A DNA stretch of 64,000 nt, taken from contig NZ_QVMI01000016.1 of the NCBI RefSeq assembly GCF_010500965.1, forward strand, positions 95,605-159,604, written 5' to 3'. The position numbers were made by a program, and so were the translations under genes. The notes below the pieces were generated by a model that ran no database searches, had not been told where the DNA came from, and saw only the letters and a list, made by a program, of their open reading frames with translations. This DNA is from Bacteroides sp. 51 (GTDB taxonomy: Bacteria > Bacteroidota > Bacteroidia > Bacteroidales > Bacteroidaceae). Below are positions 25,211 to 34,049 of this stretch, piece by piece. Position 1 is the first letter of the stretch. The number at the start of each line of letters is the position of its first letter.

Positions 25211-27085
25211 TTATTCCACCTTCTTCACTGAATCTTTAATATATTCAAACTGAGCTTTTCCTGTAACAAGATACTTAATTGTATATGGATCTGTTGTTGT
25301 ACCATTGTAAATCGAGAAATTTATAGTATAAACGACTTCTACTCCTGCAACTGCATCGGCATCAGCATACAATACTTTCAATGCATGCGGGAATGACTCT
25401 GGCAGACGTTCAAACATTAATGTTTGTAACTGTTCTTCAGTCTCATTTGCATAATATGGTTTCCATGCAGACACACGGAAGTCAAAGTTATTATTATAAG
25501 CAGAACCACCGTAATAATAATCATTATTACCATAAGAAGTCACATAACTAGGATGATTTTCTTTTACCCAGTCAGTAATAGTCTGATAGAAGAGAGCTGT
25601 TTCCGTATCACTTTTAGAAGTAGACAAAGTAATAACCGTACTTGGGTCAAATTTCCATGTTCCGTCTGCATAAGCAAATTGACTCATGGCAGCTTCTCTC
25701 ACAAATTGGCCATTTTTGTATTCATACTTATCTGCTCTGATAGTAGTAACACTTGAACTGAAGTATTTATAAACTACAATCTTTACATCTCCCTCTAACG
25801 CGTAAGGATATTTACGTTTCAGGAAAGTCGGCAAATAATTATCTGGATTCAATGAGCTACTAAAATCATCATATCTACCACCCATTTCCACAATATCAGC
25901 CTGACCCAGCATGATTACATTGCTCTCAGCATAAAGAGCCCAGCCAGCACCATTGTATGTATATAGCGTATTCACTGTGGAATAGGTATTTTTACCTGGC
26001 GTGCTTATAATAACATTATCCAAACGATATGTTGAAGTTGCACCAGTTGTACTGTCACCCTGGTAACGGAATGCTACACGTATTTTTTTGCCTACATAAC
26101 TTGATAAGCTTGTACTACCAGCATTCGACGCATCAATAGAACCGCTGGTTGCAGTAGGAACTTTAAATTCATCAGTCACGTCATCCCATTTAGCAGCTGC
26201 TATCCCTTCTGGCGTGGCATCGGAAAGGTCTGTAGTAATAAGTACAGAAACTCGTCCTCCGATTTCATTATGATAGGCGTAAGCTGCATCAAACGTTAAA
26301 GACATTCCGCTTTCTACGGTAATTTCTTTAGAGATCAGATATGAATCTAAAACTCCATCAGAATGTGCATTGGCACTCTGTTGAGCATATTTACCGTTAT
26401 AAGATTTTGTTTGCCATTTAAATTTTCCTTTTACTGTAATATTCAACCAGTTTTCCGATTCAATATTTGTATTTGCTGTTCCGGCCTCAAAATCTTCATT
26501 AAAAGCATAAGTTACATCCGCAGGTTCTTTTTCAGAAACATTGTAAGAAGCAGCAACGATGTCACCTTCTACCGCATCCTTCATATTATCGTTTAAAATT
26601 GCCACAAGATAATCAGCCGCAGGTTTGGAAGGAGTGAAAAAGTTCAACTTACTATCCGCACCCCAAGCTAATTGATAATCAGAGGCTGACAGTTTATATA
26701 TCGTTGTAGCATTCAGATCAGGCATATAATCTTTTATATCACCTCTATAATCATAAGCCACTTTAACAACCGATCCGTCATCTGCCGCAATATATTTACC
26801 CAACAAAAAAGCAGGGATATATTTTTTAGGATCAAGCGCTCCTGTAAAGTACTTATCTGTAGCCAGATTTTTCAGTTGCGTGCTGACACCTTCGGCCGCA
26901 GCCATAGCAATATTTGCTTTATTATCAGCTATCGTTTTATAGTCACCCTCAAGTAAAGTGTATTGTTTGGAAAATACATCTTTGGGCTGGCTCATCTCAT
27001 CCAGTCCATCAAAATATTTATCATTATAATCACAACCAAAAAGCAACAATAAAGCTGAAATTGATATGAATAGACTCTTTTTCAT
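25211..27085 (-). CDS. Surface/periplasmic lipoprotein with choice-of-anchor/DUF5017-like domain
   Basis: A 624-aa lipoprotein: signal KKSLFISISALLLLFGC with the lipobox Cys at residue 17, followed by Asp/Asn-rich residues. The central portion (about 200-360; FNEDFEAGTANTNIESENW, YLISKEITVESGMSLTFDA, VAFRYQGDSTTGATSTYRLD) is a jelly-roll like those of cleaved-adhesin/choice-of-anchor J and DUF5017 proteins. The regions on each side contain repeated YIPAFLLGKY- / YLPTFLKRKYPYA-like segments, so the flanks look duplicated. It starts 19 bp after the TonB receptor and is surely cotranscribed. It is probably the substrate-binding partner of that receptor; the ligand is unknown. Confidence 0.75.
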   Translation of the reverse strand: MKKSLFISISALLLLFGCDYNDKYFDGLDEMSQPKDVFSKQYTLLEGDYKTIADNKANIAMAAAEGVSTQLKNLATDKYFTGALDPKKYIPAFLLGKYIAADDGSVVKVAYDYRGDIKDYMPDLNATTIYKLSASDYQLAWGADSKLNFFTPSKPAADYLVAILNDNMKDAVEGDIVAASYNVSEKEPADVTYAFNEDFEAGTANTNIESENWLNITVKGKFKWQTKSYNGKYAQQSANAHSDGVLDSYLISKEITVESGMSLTFDAAYAYHNEIGGRVSVLITTDLSDATPEGIAAAKWDDVTDEFKVPTATSGSIDASNAGSTSLSSYVGKKIRVAFRYQGDSTTGATSTYRLDNVIISTPGKNTYSTVNTLYTYNGAGWALYAESNVIMLGQADIVEMGGRYDDFSSSLNPDNYLPTFLKRKYPYALEGDVKIVVYKYFSSSVTTIRADKYEYKNGQFVREAAMSQFAYADGTWKFDPSTVITLSTSKSDTETALFYQTITDWVKENHPSYVTSYGNNDYYYGGSAYNNNFDFRVSAWKPYYANETEEQLQTLMFERLPESFPHALKVLYADADAVAGVEVVYTINFSIYNGTTTDPYTIKYLVTGKAQFEYIKDSVKKVE

Positions 27086-27104
27086 TTTTTATTAATTGTT
27101 AGGG

Positions 27105-29900
27105 TTAGAAGCTAAGTTTAAGTCTCACATTAAATGTACGGCCAAATCCATAGAAAACATTATAAGCTGTTTTCCAATCATGGTTACCGCCATCAGTAGC
27201 GTCAGAAATATATTCCTGATCAAACAAATTATTCACGTTACCCGAAATAACAGCTTTCATATTTCCCATTTTAAACCGATAGCTTGCAAACAAATCGAAA
27301 GTATTTGCCGAAGGTATGCGCCAGGGAGATTCGTATACTTTCAGTCCACCTATGGTCAAATCACTGGAACTAAACGAGAAGTCCGAATAATTACGCCCAA
27401 AGAAATTCCAATCTAAACCTACACGAATCGCTTTACTAATACTTGCATTCGCACCTAATGCGGCTGTAGTTTGTGCAGAGCCGCCTACTTTTACATCCTT
27501 AAGGTCGAGTTCCATTGTTCCCGGTTCCAAACCATTTTGTACGGCATTTACAACGATTAATTTATCTTTATTCTCATCATCTTTTATCTTCGCATTATTT
27601 ACGATTTGACCATTAACCATGAAATTACCGGAAGCATTGCTATCCCATCGCCAGTCGCCAATAGAGAACATACCTGTAATTTCCAGCCAGTGAAGTGGCT
27701 TAGCAACAAAATCCAACTCAATACCTTTATGCAATGCATTAACACCTTGCATATTAATAACCGCTCTTGTGGATGAGAGTTTGCTTGCATCATATGGTTC
27801 ACTTATAAGACCTTCATAGAAATTATTAATATCTGTCGAACGACTCATTGTCTTATCAATCCATTTGGTAAAATACGCATTTACATTTGCAGTAAAGAAG
27901 CGTGAATGATACCCATAACCTAATTCAAAAGAGAAAACTTTTTCATTTACCGCATCCGGGTTTACAGCATTACTTACCTGATTGTTTAGGAATACACCAC
28001 CAGAAGCAAAAGGAGCACGGCTAATGTAACCTACATTTGCAAATATATTATGCGTTTCGGTTAAATTATAGTTTAACCCACCTTTCAAGTTCCAGCCGAT
28101 GAAATTCTCTGTGTCTGATTTTGCATGATCTTTGTCATAATAGAAACGGTCATAACGCCAGTAGCTGGTATTTGAAACAGCTCCCGATACAAAAGCGCTG
28201 ATTTTATCTCTGTTATATTCTCCTTGTGCAAAAACGCCTTCAGAAACCACATATCCATCATAGTCGCGATATACAACATCACCTACTTTCAATTTCTGAT
28301 TTACAAAACTATTACCTGCTACCGCCGCCGAATTATTAGAAGCCAAAACGTTTTTTCTTGAATCAGAGTCAATATAGTATTCGCCTCCATAAAGGTCTAT
28401 CAGCTCATTTGTATGTATCCCTTTATAATAACGGAAGTCTACACCACCATAAAAATCAATATATTCACCGAATTTTGTAGTGTAGGTTGAAAGCAATCCA
28501 TACCAGTTGTGAGAATTCACCGACTTAGACATAGCCATAACAGATCCTGATTCACTTGCCTGGTTTAATTCATAAATTTCATCATAAGCAAATGTTCCGT
28601 CAGATTTACGAAATGTCATATTCAAGCTACCTTTATTACTACCATACCAATTATTACGATCAGCAGATGTTCTTCCTTGTCCGGCATAGCCATATCCACG
28701 TCCGATTGAAACATACAATGCAGTACTTAAACTGGATTTATCATTGATTTGCCATAAATGGTTTAATGAGATTTGTGGTTTGTTATAAACATTACGCGCA
28801 GACATTTTTCTTTCACCATTAGGACCAAAACCATAGCTAGCGTTATACCTATAGGGACTTTCTCCATTCATATAATCATTGGCTACCGTTTGCCAACCTT
28901 CTATCGTCAAACCATCGTATTTGTTTCGCTGATTATGCCATTGAGGTGCACCGAAAGCTGTTAAGGATAACTGATGATTATCATTAATACGTTTAGCTAT
29001 ATTTAAAAACCATACATAACTTTCAAAATCAGCTCCCTGTATATATCCATCTCCCCAGGTTTTGCTTCCCAGAAGGGACATAGCCCAACCTTTTTCAGAC
29101 AAACCTGTAGATACATTAAACGATATTTTATTGTACCCATCATTGCCCATTGCATAAGATACGGATCCGCCCTTTTGTGCCTCTATTGAATTCGTAATAA
29201 TATTAATAGAACCACCTACAGATGGTGCAGAAACTTTAGAAGCTCCCAGACCACGTTGAACCTGGAAACTACGAGTAACATCAGAAAGCGACCAATTAGA
29301 CCAATAAACGCCTCCCCATTCCATATCATTCATGGGTACACCATTTATCATCATGGCCACATTTTCAGATTTAAATCCACGTACTCTAACATCTGAATCT
29401 CCGAATCCCCCACCGCCTTTAATGGCATATATACCTGGCGTGGACTTCAATATTTCCGGAAACTCCTGTGTTCCCAATTTTTCTTCAATAAATACCGGAG
29501 TAATAGTAGAAACCGCTACCGGAGTTTTACGCGCCACAGCAATGGAAGACGTAATGGTTACATCGTCCAATGCAAATGCATCCGACTCTAACATAATAAC
29601 ACCTAAGTTTACTGAACGGTCTGATGAATTTCTCAAAGTAACTTTCTTCTTTACATCTTTATATCCAAGATACGTAATAGAGATTGTTGCGTTAGCAGCT
29701 ACATTCAATGTAAAATTACCATCCATATCGGTAACAACTCCCTGAGGTGCGCCAACCACTGTAACCGCAGCACCAATCATTGGTTCACTATTATCCGCAT
29801 CTACAACCTGACCTTTCACAGTAACCTGTGCATGAGCTGTAGTGACAGAAAATACTGTAAACAAGGTAAATAGCAGAAAATGAATTAGATTTTTTCCCAT
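27105..29900 (-). CDS. TonB-dependent receptor with carboxypeptidase-D-like N-terminal domain
   Basis: A 931-aa outer-membrane receptor. A signal peptide (MGKNLIHFLLFTLFTVFSVTTAHA) is followed by a CarboxypepD_reg-like domain (VKGQVVDADNSEPMIGAAV ... GYKDVKKKVTL). The plug domain shows TPGIYAIKGGGGFGDSDV, RVRGFKSENVAMMINGVPMN and VQRGLGASKVSAPSVGGSIN. A long barrel ends in FGRTFNVRLKLSF, with the terminal Phe needed for Bam insertion. It is paired with the downstream lipoprotein rather than a clear SusD. The promoter region contains TATATTTG and a perfect 12-bp inverted repeat. The substrate is unknown; it may be an iron complex or peptide rather than a glycan, but this is inference. Confidence 0.88.
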   Translation of the reverse strand: MGKNLIHFLLFTLFTVFSVTTAHAQVTVKGQVVDADNSEPMIGAAVTVVGAPQGVVTDMDGNFTLNVAANATISITYLGYKDVKKKVTLRNSSDRSVNLGVIMLESDAFALDDVTITSSIAVARKTPVAVSTITPVFIEEKLGTQEFPEILKSTPGIYAIKGGGGFGDSDVRVRGFKSENVAMMINGVPMNDMEWGGVYWSNWSLSDVTRSFQVQRGLGASKVSAPSVGGSINIITNSIEAQKGGSVSYAMGNDGYNKISFNVSTGLSEKGWAMSLLGSKTWGDGYIQGADFESYVWFLNIAKRINDNHQLSLTAFGAPQWHNQRNKYDGLTIEGWQTVANDYMNGESPYRYNASYGFGPNGERKMSARNVYNKPQISLNHLWQINDKSSLSTALYVSIGRGYGYAGQGRTSADRNNWYGSNKGSLNMTFRKSDGTFAYDEIYELNQASESGSVMAMSKSVNSHNWYGLLSTYTTKFGEYIDFYGGVDFRYYKGIHTNELIDLYGGEYYIDSDSRKNVLASNNSAAVAGNSFVNQKLKVGDVVYRDYDGYVVSEGVFAQGEYNRDKISAFVSGAVSNTSYWRYDRFYYDKDHAKSDTENFIGWNLKGGLNYNLTETHNIFANVGYISRAPFASGGVFLNNQVSNAVNPDAVNEKVFSFELGYGYHSRFFTANVNAYFTKWIDKTMSRSTDINNFYEGLISEPYDASKLSSTRAVINMQGVNALHKGIELDFVAKPLHWLEITGMFSIGDWRWDSNASGNFMVNGQIVNNAKIKDDENKDKLIVVNAVQNGLEPGTMELDLKDVKVGGSAQTTAALGANASISKAIRVGLDWNFFGRNYSDFSFSSSDLTIGGLKVYESPWRIPSANTFDLFASYRFKMGNMKAVISGNVNNLFDQEYISDATDGGNHDWKTAYNVFYGFGRTFNVRLKLSF

Positions 29901-29951
29901 AATTTTTGTTTTGTTTTTAATAAAAATTATCGTTTTTTACAATTAGCGATA

Positions 29952-29980
29952 CAAATATATCAATAAAAGCTAAAAAGCAA
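29952..29980 (-). promoter_or_regulatory. Promoter of the TonB receptor/lipoprotein operon
   Basis: The minus strand shows TATATTTG (29952-29959) with TTG 18 bp upstream (29978-29980), about 52 bp from the ATG. It overlaps the inverted repeat at 29966-30010. Confidence 0.6.
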
Positions 29981-30010
29981 TTCATTTTTACTGAAATACT
30001 TTTTAGCTTT
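29966..30010. repeat. 12-bp inverted repeat over the TonB receptor promoter
   Basis: AAAGCTAAAAAG (29966-29977) is perfectly matched by CTTTTTAGCTTT (29999-30010) with a 21-bp interior. It overlaps the -33 region, as expected for an operator. Confidence 0.75.
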
Positions 30011-30077
30011 AAAAACTATTTGTCACTTACTTCGCAGAAAATCAGCTTCCTGCAAAACATAAACATAAAATACTAAT

Positions 30078-30686
30078 TCATAACCCCTTCACATCGCTCA
30101 GCTCTACCAACTTATTCACAATAGCATAAATGGTTAAACCAGAGGCACTATGTATCTGCAATTTACGGCTTATATTCCGGCGATGGGTAATAACAGTATG
30201 AATAGATAAGAATAGTTTCTCGGCAATTTCTTTATTTGTCATTCCTTTCACTACACAAATCACGATTTCTTTTTCACGCAGGCTTAACGATTCGGAACTA
30301 TCCTCCTCTTCCTCCGGCTCTATATTCTGCAAACGACTAATCTTTTCCGAAATCACATCCAAATCGTCAAATATAGAAATAGAATCATCATACTTACTTA
30401 AAAGAGTAGAGTCTATAAACGAACTGATCAGAGCCACAATACGTACTCCTTTTCCTAATGGATCACTCTTAAAGCGATTCACATCAAAGAAATCACCAAA
30501 TGTTGGATTTACAAATAGAATATGTGGAGGTTGCGTACGTAAACAATCACCCAAAGCATCGGGTGAAGCCAATTCAATTGGCAAGATTTTAAGATTAGGA
30601 AGGCGTTTCAAAGCATAGCTCACTCCGCTACGGATAATAACCGAAGCTTCGGCTACGCCAATGCGTATTATTTCGTTATTTTTCAT
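30078..30686 (-). CDS. LuxR-type transcription regulator with degenerate receiver
   Basis: A 202-aa protein. The N-terminal ~120 residues fold like a response-regulator receiver (IIRIGVAEASVIIRSGVSYAL), but the expected phospho-acceptor position reads ILFVNPTFGDF, with Asn instead of Asp. An acidic linker (EPEEEEDSSE) leads to a LuxR HTH (LSLREKEIVICVVKGMTNKE, then IHTVITHRRNI). It probably works without phosphorylation. Its ATG lies inside the 3' end of the hemerythrin-domain gene (11-bp overlap), so the two are coupled. The upstream protein likely supplies the signal; targets may include neighbouring redox genes. Confidence 0.85.
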   Translation of the reverse strand: MKNNEIIRIGVAEASVIIRSGVSYALKRLPNLKILPIELASPDALGDCLRTQPPHILFVNPTFGDFFDVNRFKSDPLGKGVRIVALISSFIDSTLLSKYDDSISIFDDLDVISEKISRLQNIEPEEEEDSSESLSLREKEIVICVVKGMTNKEIAEKLFLSIHTVITHRRNISRKLQIHSASGLTIYAIVNKLVELSDVKGL

Positions 30687-31380
30687 TTTCTATCAGTCTC
30701 TTTTCGAGTTTGAGAATTGCGGGAACAAAAAGGTAATCTTCTACTTTGCAATGCGAGTCCAATCCCTCCTCACAAGCGTATATATCAAACAGCGCAGCAT
30801 TCAACATGCTCTTGTTCGCTTTGTCCGGACAATACTTTATGAGTATATTCTTCAACTCCGTCAGCCTTTCACTGATACTATCATGATGTTTGGAGAATGT
30901 ACTGATCTGATAGTTCTTCGGACGCTTACCAGCCAGTAGATCATCTACATACTTAAATACTGTTTTTTCTTCATATTCCATATGCTTCCTTACTTCCTTC
31001 ATATATTCATCAAAGAACTTTAGAATCAGGAAAGAAACATCATCTTCAGAACAATCAATCGCATAAATCAACTTACGACGAATGCCCGGCAAACAAAAGT
31101 CCAGGAAATAAATATGTGCCTGACGCAGATAATCTACCAACGCAGGAATTGATATTTCACGTCCTCCTTCATCCATTCGGGAATACCCTTCGGCCATAAA
31201 GTTAACGACTGCCAGAAAAGTCGGGCAATCTACCTTATTCATCTCGCAAACCTCTCTGACCGTCTTGTCACCAAAACCAAGAGAAAGCCCAAATCGACTC
31301 ATAACCTGCAAGAGGTTATAATTATCACTAATAAGATCAATCATCTTATCAGTTGGTTTATATTTTTGATTTTCAGCCAT
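30676..31380 (-). CDS. Hemerythrin-domain protein (putative O2/NO or iron sensor)
   Basis: The start is set at the ATG at 31380 (MAENQKYKPTDKMIDLIS), giving 234 aa; the longer frame to 31467 begins in the intergenic region. The N-terminal ~80 residues resemble the RIC/YtfE-type start (LLQVMSRFGLSLGFGDKTV). A four-helix HHE-type domain follows, with His and Glu candidates at QAHIYFLD, KHMEYEEKTVF, SKHHDS and DSHCKVEDYL, enough for a di-iron site. Fusion to regulation by an overlapping LuxR gene suggests sensing of oxygen, NO or iron status. It is divergent from the flavodoxin gene. Confidence 0.83.
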   Translation of the reverse strand: MAENQKYKPTDKMIDLISDNYNLLQVMSRFGLSLGFGDKTVREVCEMNKVDCPTFLAVVNFMAEGYSRMDEGGREISIPALVDYLRQAHIYFLDFCLPGIRRKLIYAIDCSEDDVSFLILKFFDEYMKEVRKHMEYEEKTVFKYVDDLLAGKRPKNYQISTFSKHHDSISERLTELKNILIKYCPDKANKSMLNAALFDIYACEEGLDSHCKVEDYLFVPAILKLEKRLIENEK

Positions 31381-31545
31381 TTTATACCTTATTATAATAA
31401 TAGAATGCAAAATAACACAATATTTCGGTTTCTCACAATAACCATAAGTAGGTATTCGCCTACCCATTTATAGTTCACTATTTATAATGGTACAACACAC
31501 CTAATATCACCACAAATAGGGATTTCAATATATTCTATTAGAAGG

Positions 31546-31553
31546 TATCTTTG
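31546..31553 (+). promoter_or_regulatory. -7 box of the flavodoxin operon
   Basis: TATCTTTG matches TAnnTTTG and lies 30 bp before the flavodoxin ATG. No good -33 TTG is visible, so an activator may be required. A GTAGG-N6-CCTAC inverted motif lies upstream at 31447-31462. Confidence 0.6.
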
Positions 31554-31583
31554 CACCACTAACAATTAAAACAAAATTAAAGT

Positions 31584-32090
31584 ATGAATAAGATTGGAGT
31601 ATTTTATGGTTCCACCACCGGAACAACCGAAGATGTAGCACGTAGAATCGCAGAAAAACTGGACGTAGCAAGTGCTGACATCCACGATGCATCATCTATT
31701 ACTGAAGCAATCGTTGAAGGTTATGATGTATTGCTTATGGGAAGCTCTACCTGGGGTGACGGAGAATTGCAGGATGATTGGTACGATGCTATCAAGATCG
31801 TGAAGAAAGTAGATCTTTCGCACAAGTTCGTAGGCTTGTTCGGTTGCGGCGACTGTGAATCATACAGTGATACATTCTGCGATGCTATCGGTATTCTATA
31901 TGAAGAATTAAAAAGCACCGGATGTACTTTCTGCGGCGCCGTTGCTACTTCTGATTATGAATTCGGATCTTCTATTGCAGTAGTTAATGGTAAATTCGTT
32001 GGTCTTCCATTAGATGAAGGAAACGAAGACGGAAAAACCGATGCCCGTATTGACAGCTGGGTAGAAGGTATCAAAAAAGAAATAAATTGA
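31584..32090 (+). CDS. fldA: Flavodoxin (long-chain, FldA-type)
   Basis: A 168-aa FMN-binding electron carrier. The phosphate loop GSTTGTTEDVA (about 9-19), the FMN-stacking GSSTWGDGELQDDW (about 53-66) and the FGCGDCESYSDTFCDAIG loop are clearly visible, and the length is that of long-chain flavodoxins. It replaces ferredoxin when iron is short, which fits the iron/haem genes around it. It is followed after 7 bp by DUF2023, a frequent partner in Bacteroidales. The operon ends at a hairpin (32534-32568). Confidence 0.95.
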   Translation: MNKIGVFYGSTTGTTEDVARRIAEKLDVASADIHDASSITEAIVEGYDVLLMGSSTWGDGELQDDWYDAIKIVKKVDLSHKFVGLFGCGDCESYSDTFCDAIGILYEELKSTGCTFCGAVATSDYEFGSSIAVVNGKFVGLPLDEGNEDGKTDARIDSWVEGIKKEIN

Positions 32091-32097
32091 AAAGATA

Positions 32098-32511
32098 ATG
32101 GCAATAAATAAAGTCGTTCCGGGCGAGTTGCGCATCTTTCTGAACCATATTTATGAATTCAAAAAGGGAATACGCAACATGGTGTTATACACTATGAGCA
32201 AGGATTACCAGGATTTTGCTGTAAGACGTTTAAAGAATCAGGGTATTAGTTTTCAAATACAAGAAGTAGGTACAAATAAAATCAATCTTTATTTTGGCAA
32301 ACCTGAGTGCATAGAAGTAATATGCCACATCATTACACGTCCACTGAATCATATCACACCGGAAGAAGATTTTATATTAGGCGCTATGCTGGGATATGAC
32401 ATCCAACAACAATGCAAGCGCTATTGCCAAAAAAAAGCAGCAAGGTGCTGCACCCAGGTTCCTCTTCTTACAGAATCAACGGTTAACGTAAATCAAAGAA
32501 AAGGAGCTTAA
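32098..32511 (+). CDS. DUF2023 family protein with repeat-encoded tail
   Basis: A 137-aa protein; the first ~105 residues (ELRIFLNHIYEFKKGIRNMV, then ITRPLNHITPEEDFILGAML) match DUF2023, a family found next to flavodoxin whose function is unknown. The C-terminal ~25 residues contain Cys pairs (KRYCQKKAARCCTQVP). The AARCCTQV part is encoded by a dispersed 26-bp repeat (32437-32462), so the natural C-terminus may once have ended near there. It starts 7 bp after fldA. Confidence 0.82.
   Translation: MAINKVVPGELRIFLNHIYEFKKGIRNMVLYTMSKDYQDFAVRRLKNQGISFQIQEVGTNKINLYFGKPECIEVICHIITRPLNHITPEEDFILGAMLGYDIQQQCKRYCQKKAARCCTQVPLLTESTVNVNQRKGA
32437..32462 (-). repeat. Dispersed 'GGTGCAGC' repeat within DUF2023 coding end
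   Basis: GCAGCAAGGTGCTGCACCCAGGTTCC-type copy in reverse orientation relative to 39167; it shares the CACCCAGGTT end with the copies at 44445 and 56957. It is translated in frame. Confidence 0.75.
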
Positions 32512-32533
32512 GTTTTCTTTGCATAAGTTCGGG

Positions 32534-32568
32534 CGGGGTTACTTTCAAAAACGGAAGTAATCCCGTTT
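32534..32568 (+). terminator. Rho-independent terminator of the flavodoxin operon
   Basis: Stem CGGGGTTACTT / AAGTAATCCCG (32534-32544 and 32555-32565, one G-U pair) followed by a short T-run. Confidence 0.75.
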
Positions 32569-32647
32569 CATATACCATATTAACTAAAAACTGAATAAAT
32601 AAACACACAAATAGCAAGAGATACTGATTTTTTAAGAGCATTTTAAC

Positions 32648-32665
32648 CATTTATAGGTATTGTCC
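32648..32665 (+). promoter_or_regulatory. Shared motif CATTTATAGGTATTGTCC at -33 of the barrel/imelysin operon
   Basis: Near-identical to 46663-46680 (hmu operon) and to the reverse strand of 46559-46575 (ZIP gene). Its internal TTG is the -33 box of the promoter at 32660-32690. It is a candidate operator for a metal- or haem-responsive regulator. Confidence 0.7.
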
Positions 32666-32690
32666 CCTCTGTTCTCTCCTTATAACTTTG
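32660..32690 (+). promoter_or_regulatory. Promoter of the barrel/imelysin/di-haem operon
   Basis: TTG (32660-32662), 20-bp spacer, TAACTTTG (32683-32690): an excellent Bacteroidetes vegetative promoter, 22 bp before the ATG. Confidence 0.8.
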
Positions 32691-32712
32691 CATCGTCAAA
32701 ATTATAAAAAAA

Positions 32713-34017
32713 ATGAAAAGATTAAAAAATGTGCTCATCCTTTGCTCTCTGGTAGCCTTTAGTAGTGTTTCGGCCCAGGAGCATTGTGATGAGTCAACAA
32801 AAAAAGAAGATAAAAAGGACGTACTTAACCGCCTATCCATAGGTGGGTATGGCGAAGTGGTACTCACCCGCAACTATTACAGTGATCAATGGCAACGCTA
32901 TTCAAATGCCGAAAAGTACAAAGATGAAAAGAGTCACGGACGCTTCGACCTTCCACATGTAGTAATCAGCCTTGGTTATGACTTTGGAAAAGGATGGAGT
33001 TTCGGTAGCGAAATTGAGTTTGAACATGGCGGAACAGGAAGCGCAGTAGAAATTGAAGCAGAAGAAGCCGGCGAATATGAAACTGAGACAGAACGCGGTG
33101 GAGAGGTTGTCCTTGAACAGTTCTGGATTCAAAAAAGCTTCTCCAGGGCATTCAATATTCGCGCAGGACACATCATTGTTCCTGTAGGAATGACCAACCA
33201 GTATCACTTGCCAACAGAATTCTTCACCAACTATCGCCCGGAGGGGGAAAGTACTATCCTACCCTGTACATGGCATGAAACAGGTATAAGCTTTTGGGGG
33301 CGTACCAAAAACTGGCGATACGAAGTACAGTTCCTGGCAGGATTAGATGCCGATCGCTTTGATTCCGAAAATTTCATTAACGGTGGTTCTGGTAGCCCTT
33401 ACGAGTTTAAAATTGCCAATACGTATGCCGGAGCATTCCGGCTGGACAACTATTCAATAAGGAACCTCCGACTGGCCGTAAGCGGATACTTCGGATATAG
33501 CTTCGATAATTCACTCACCAAAAACACCAAATACAAAGATTGCAAGGGTGAAGTAATGATTGGCTCATTCGACTTCCATTACAACTCACGCAATTTCATT
33601 GTCAGAGGGAACTTTGATTGGGCACACCTGAATGATTCGGAAGAAATTACGCAGTTCAACAAAAGTATGTCCAACGCCTCCCCTTCTCCCAAAATGGCAG
33701 TTGCCTCCGATGCAGTTGCAGCAGGGATAGAATTAGGTTACGATATTTTCACCCATGTTCCCAAAATGAATCAAGACGACCAGAAGTTATATCTCTTTGG
33801 ACGCTATGAATACTACGACTCTATGGCTAAAGTAGAAAAGAATGTACTCGATCACGGTTGGTGCGGCAAACAACGCATGGCACTTGGAGTGAACTACTAT
33901 CCGTTGAAAGAAGTGGTAGTCAAAGCCGAGTTCTCAAAACGCTTCTATAAAAGTCAGTACAACAACGAGCCCTCTGTATCACTGGGCATCGCTTATGCAG
34001 GATTTTTCACTAAATAA
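32713..34017 (+). CDS. Outer-membrane beta-barrel (porin-like) protein
   Basis: A 434-aa protein with a signal peptide (MKRLKNVLILCSLVAFSSVSA) and alternating aromatic/hydrophobic strands (LSIGGYGEVVLTRNYY, NIRAGHIIVPVGMTNQYH, RMALGVNYYPLKEVVVK), as in OprO/P-like and related Bacteroidetes barrels. The C-terminus ends with AYAGFFTK. An acidic insertion (EIEAEEAGEYETETERGG, about 115-132) could face outside or bind cations. It is the first gene of an operon with imelysin, a di-haem protein and CcsBA, so it may pass iron or an electron-acceptor substrate. The ligand cannot be told from sequence. Confidence 0.78.
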   Translation: MKRLKNVLILCSLVAFSSVSAQEHCDESTKKEDKKDVLNRLSIGGYGEVVLTRNYYSDQWQRYSNAEKYKDEKSHGRFDLPHVVISLGYDFGKGWSFGSEIEFEHGGTGSAVEIEAEEAGEYETETERGGEVVLEQFWIQKSFSRAFNIRAGHIIVPVGMTNQYHLPTEFFTNYRPEGESTILPCTWHETGISFWGRTKNWRYEVQFLAGLDADRFDSENFINGGSGSPYEFKIANTYAGAFRLDNYSIRNLRLAVSGYFGYSFDNSLTKNTKYKDCKGEVMIGSFDFHYNSRNFIVRGNFDWAHLNDSEEITQFNKSMSNASPSPKMAVASDAVAAGIELGYDIFTHVPKMNQDDQKLYLFGRYEYYDSMAKVEKNVLDHGWCGKQRMALGVNYYPLKEVVVKAEFSKRFYKSQYNNEPSVSLGIAYAGFFTK

Positions 34018-34049
34018 ACTATATTATTCACACTAACTTAAAAACTTTT

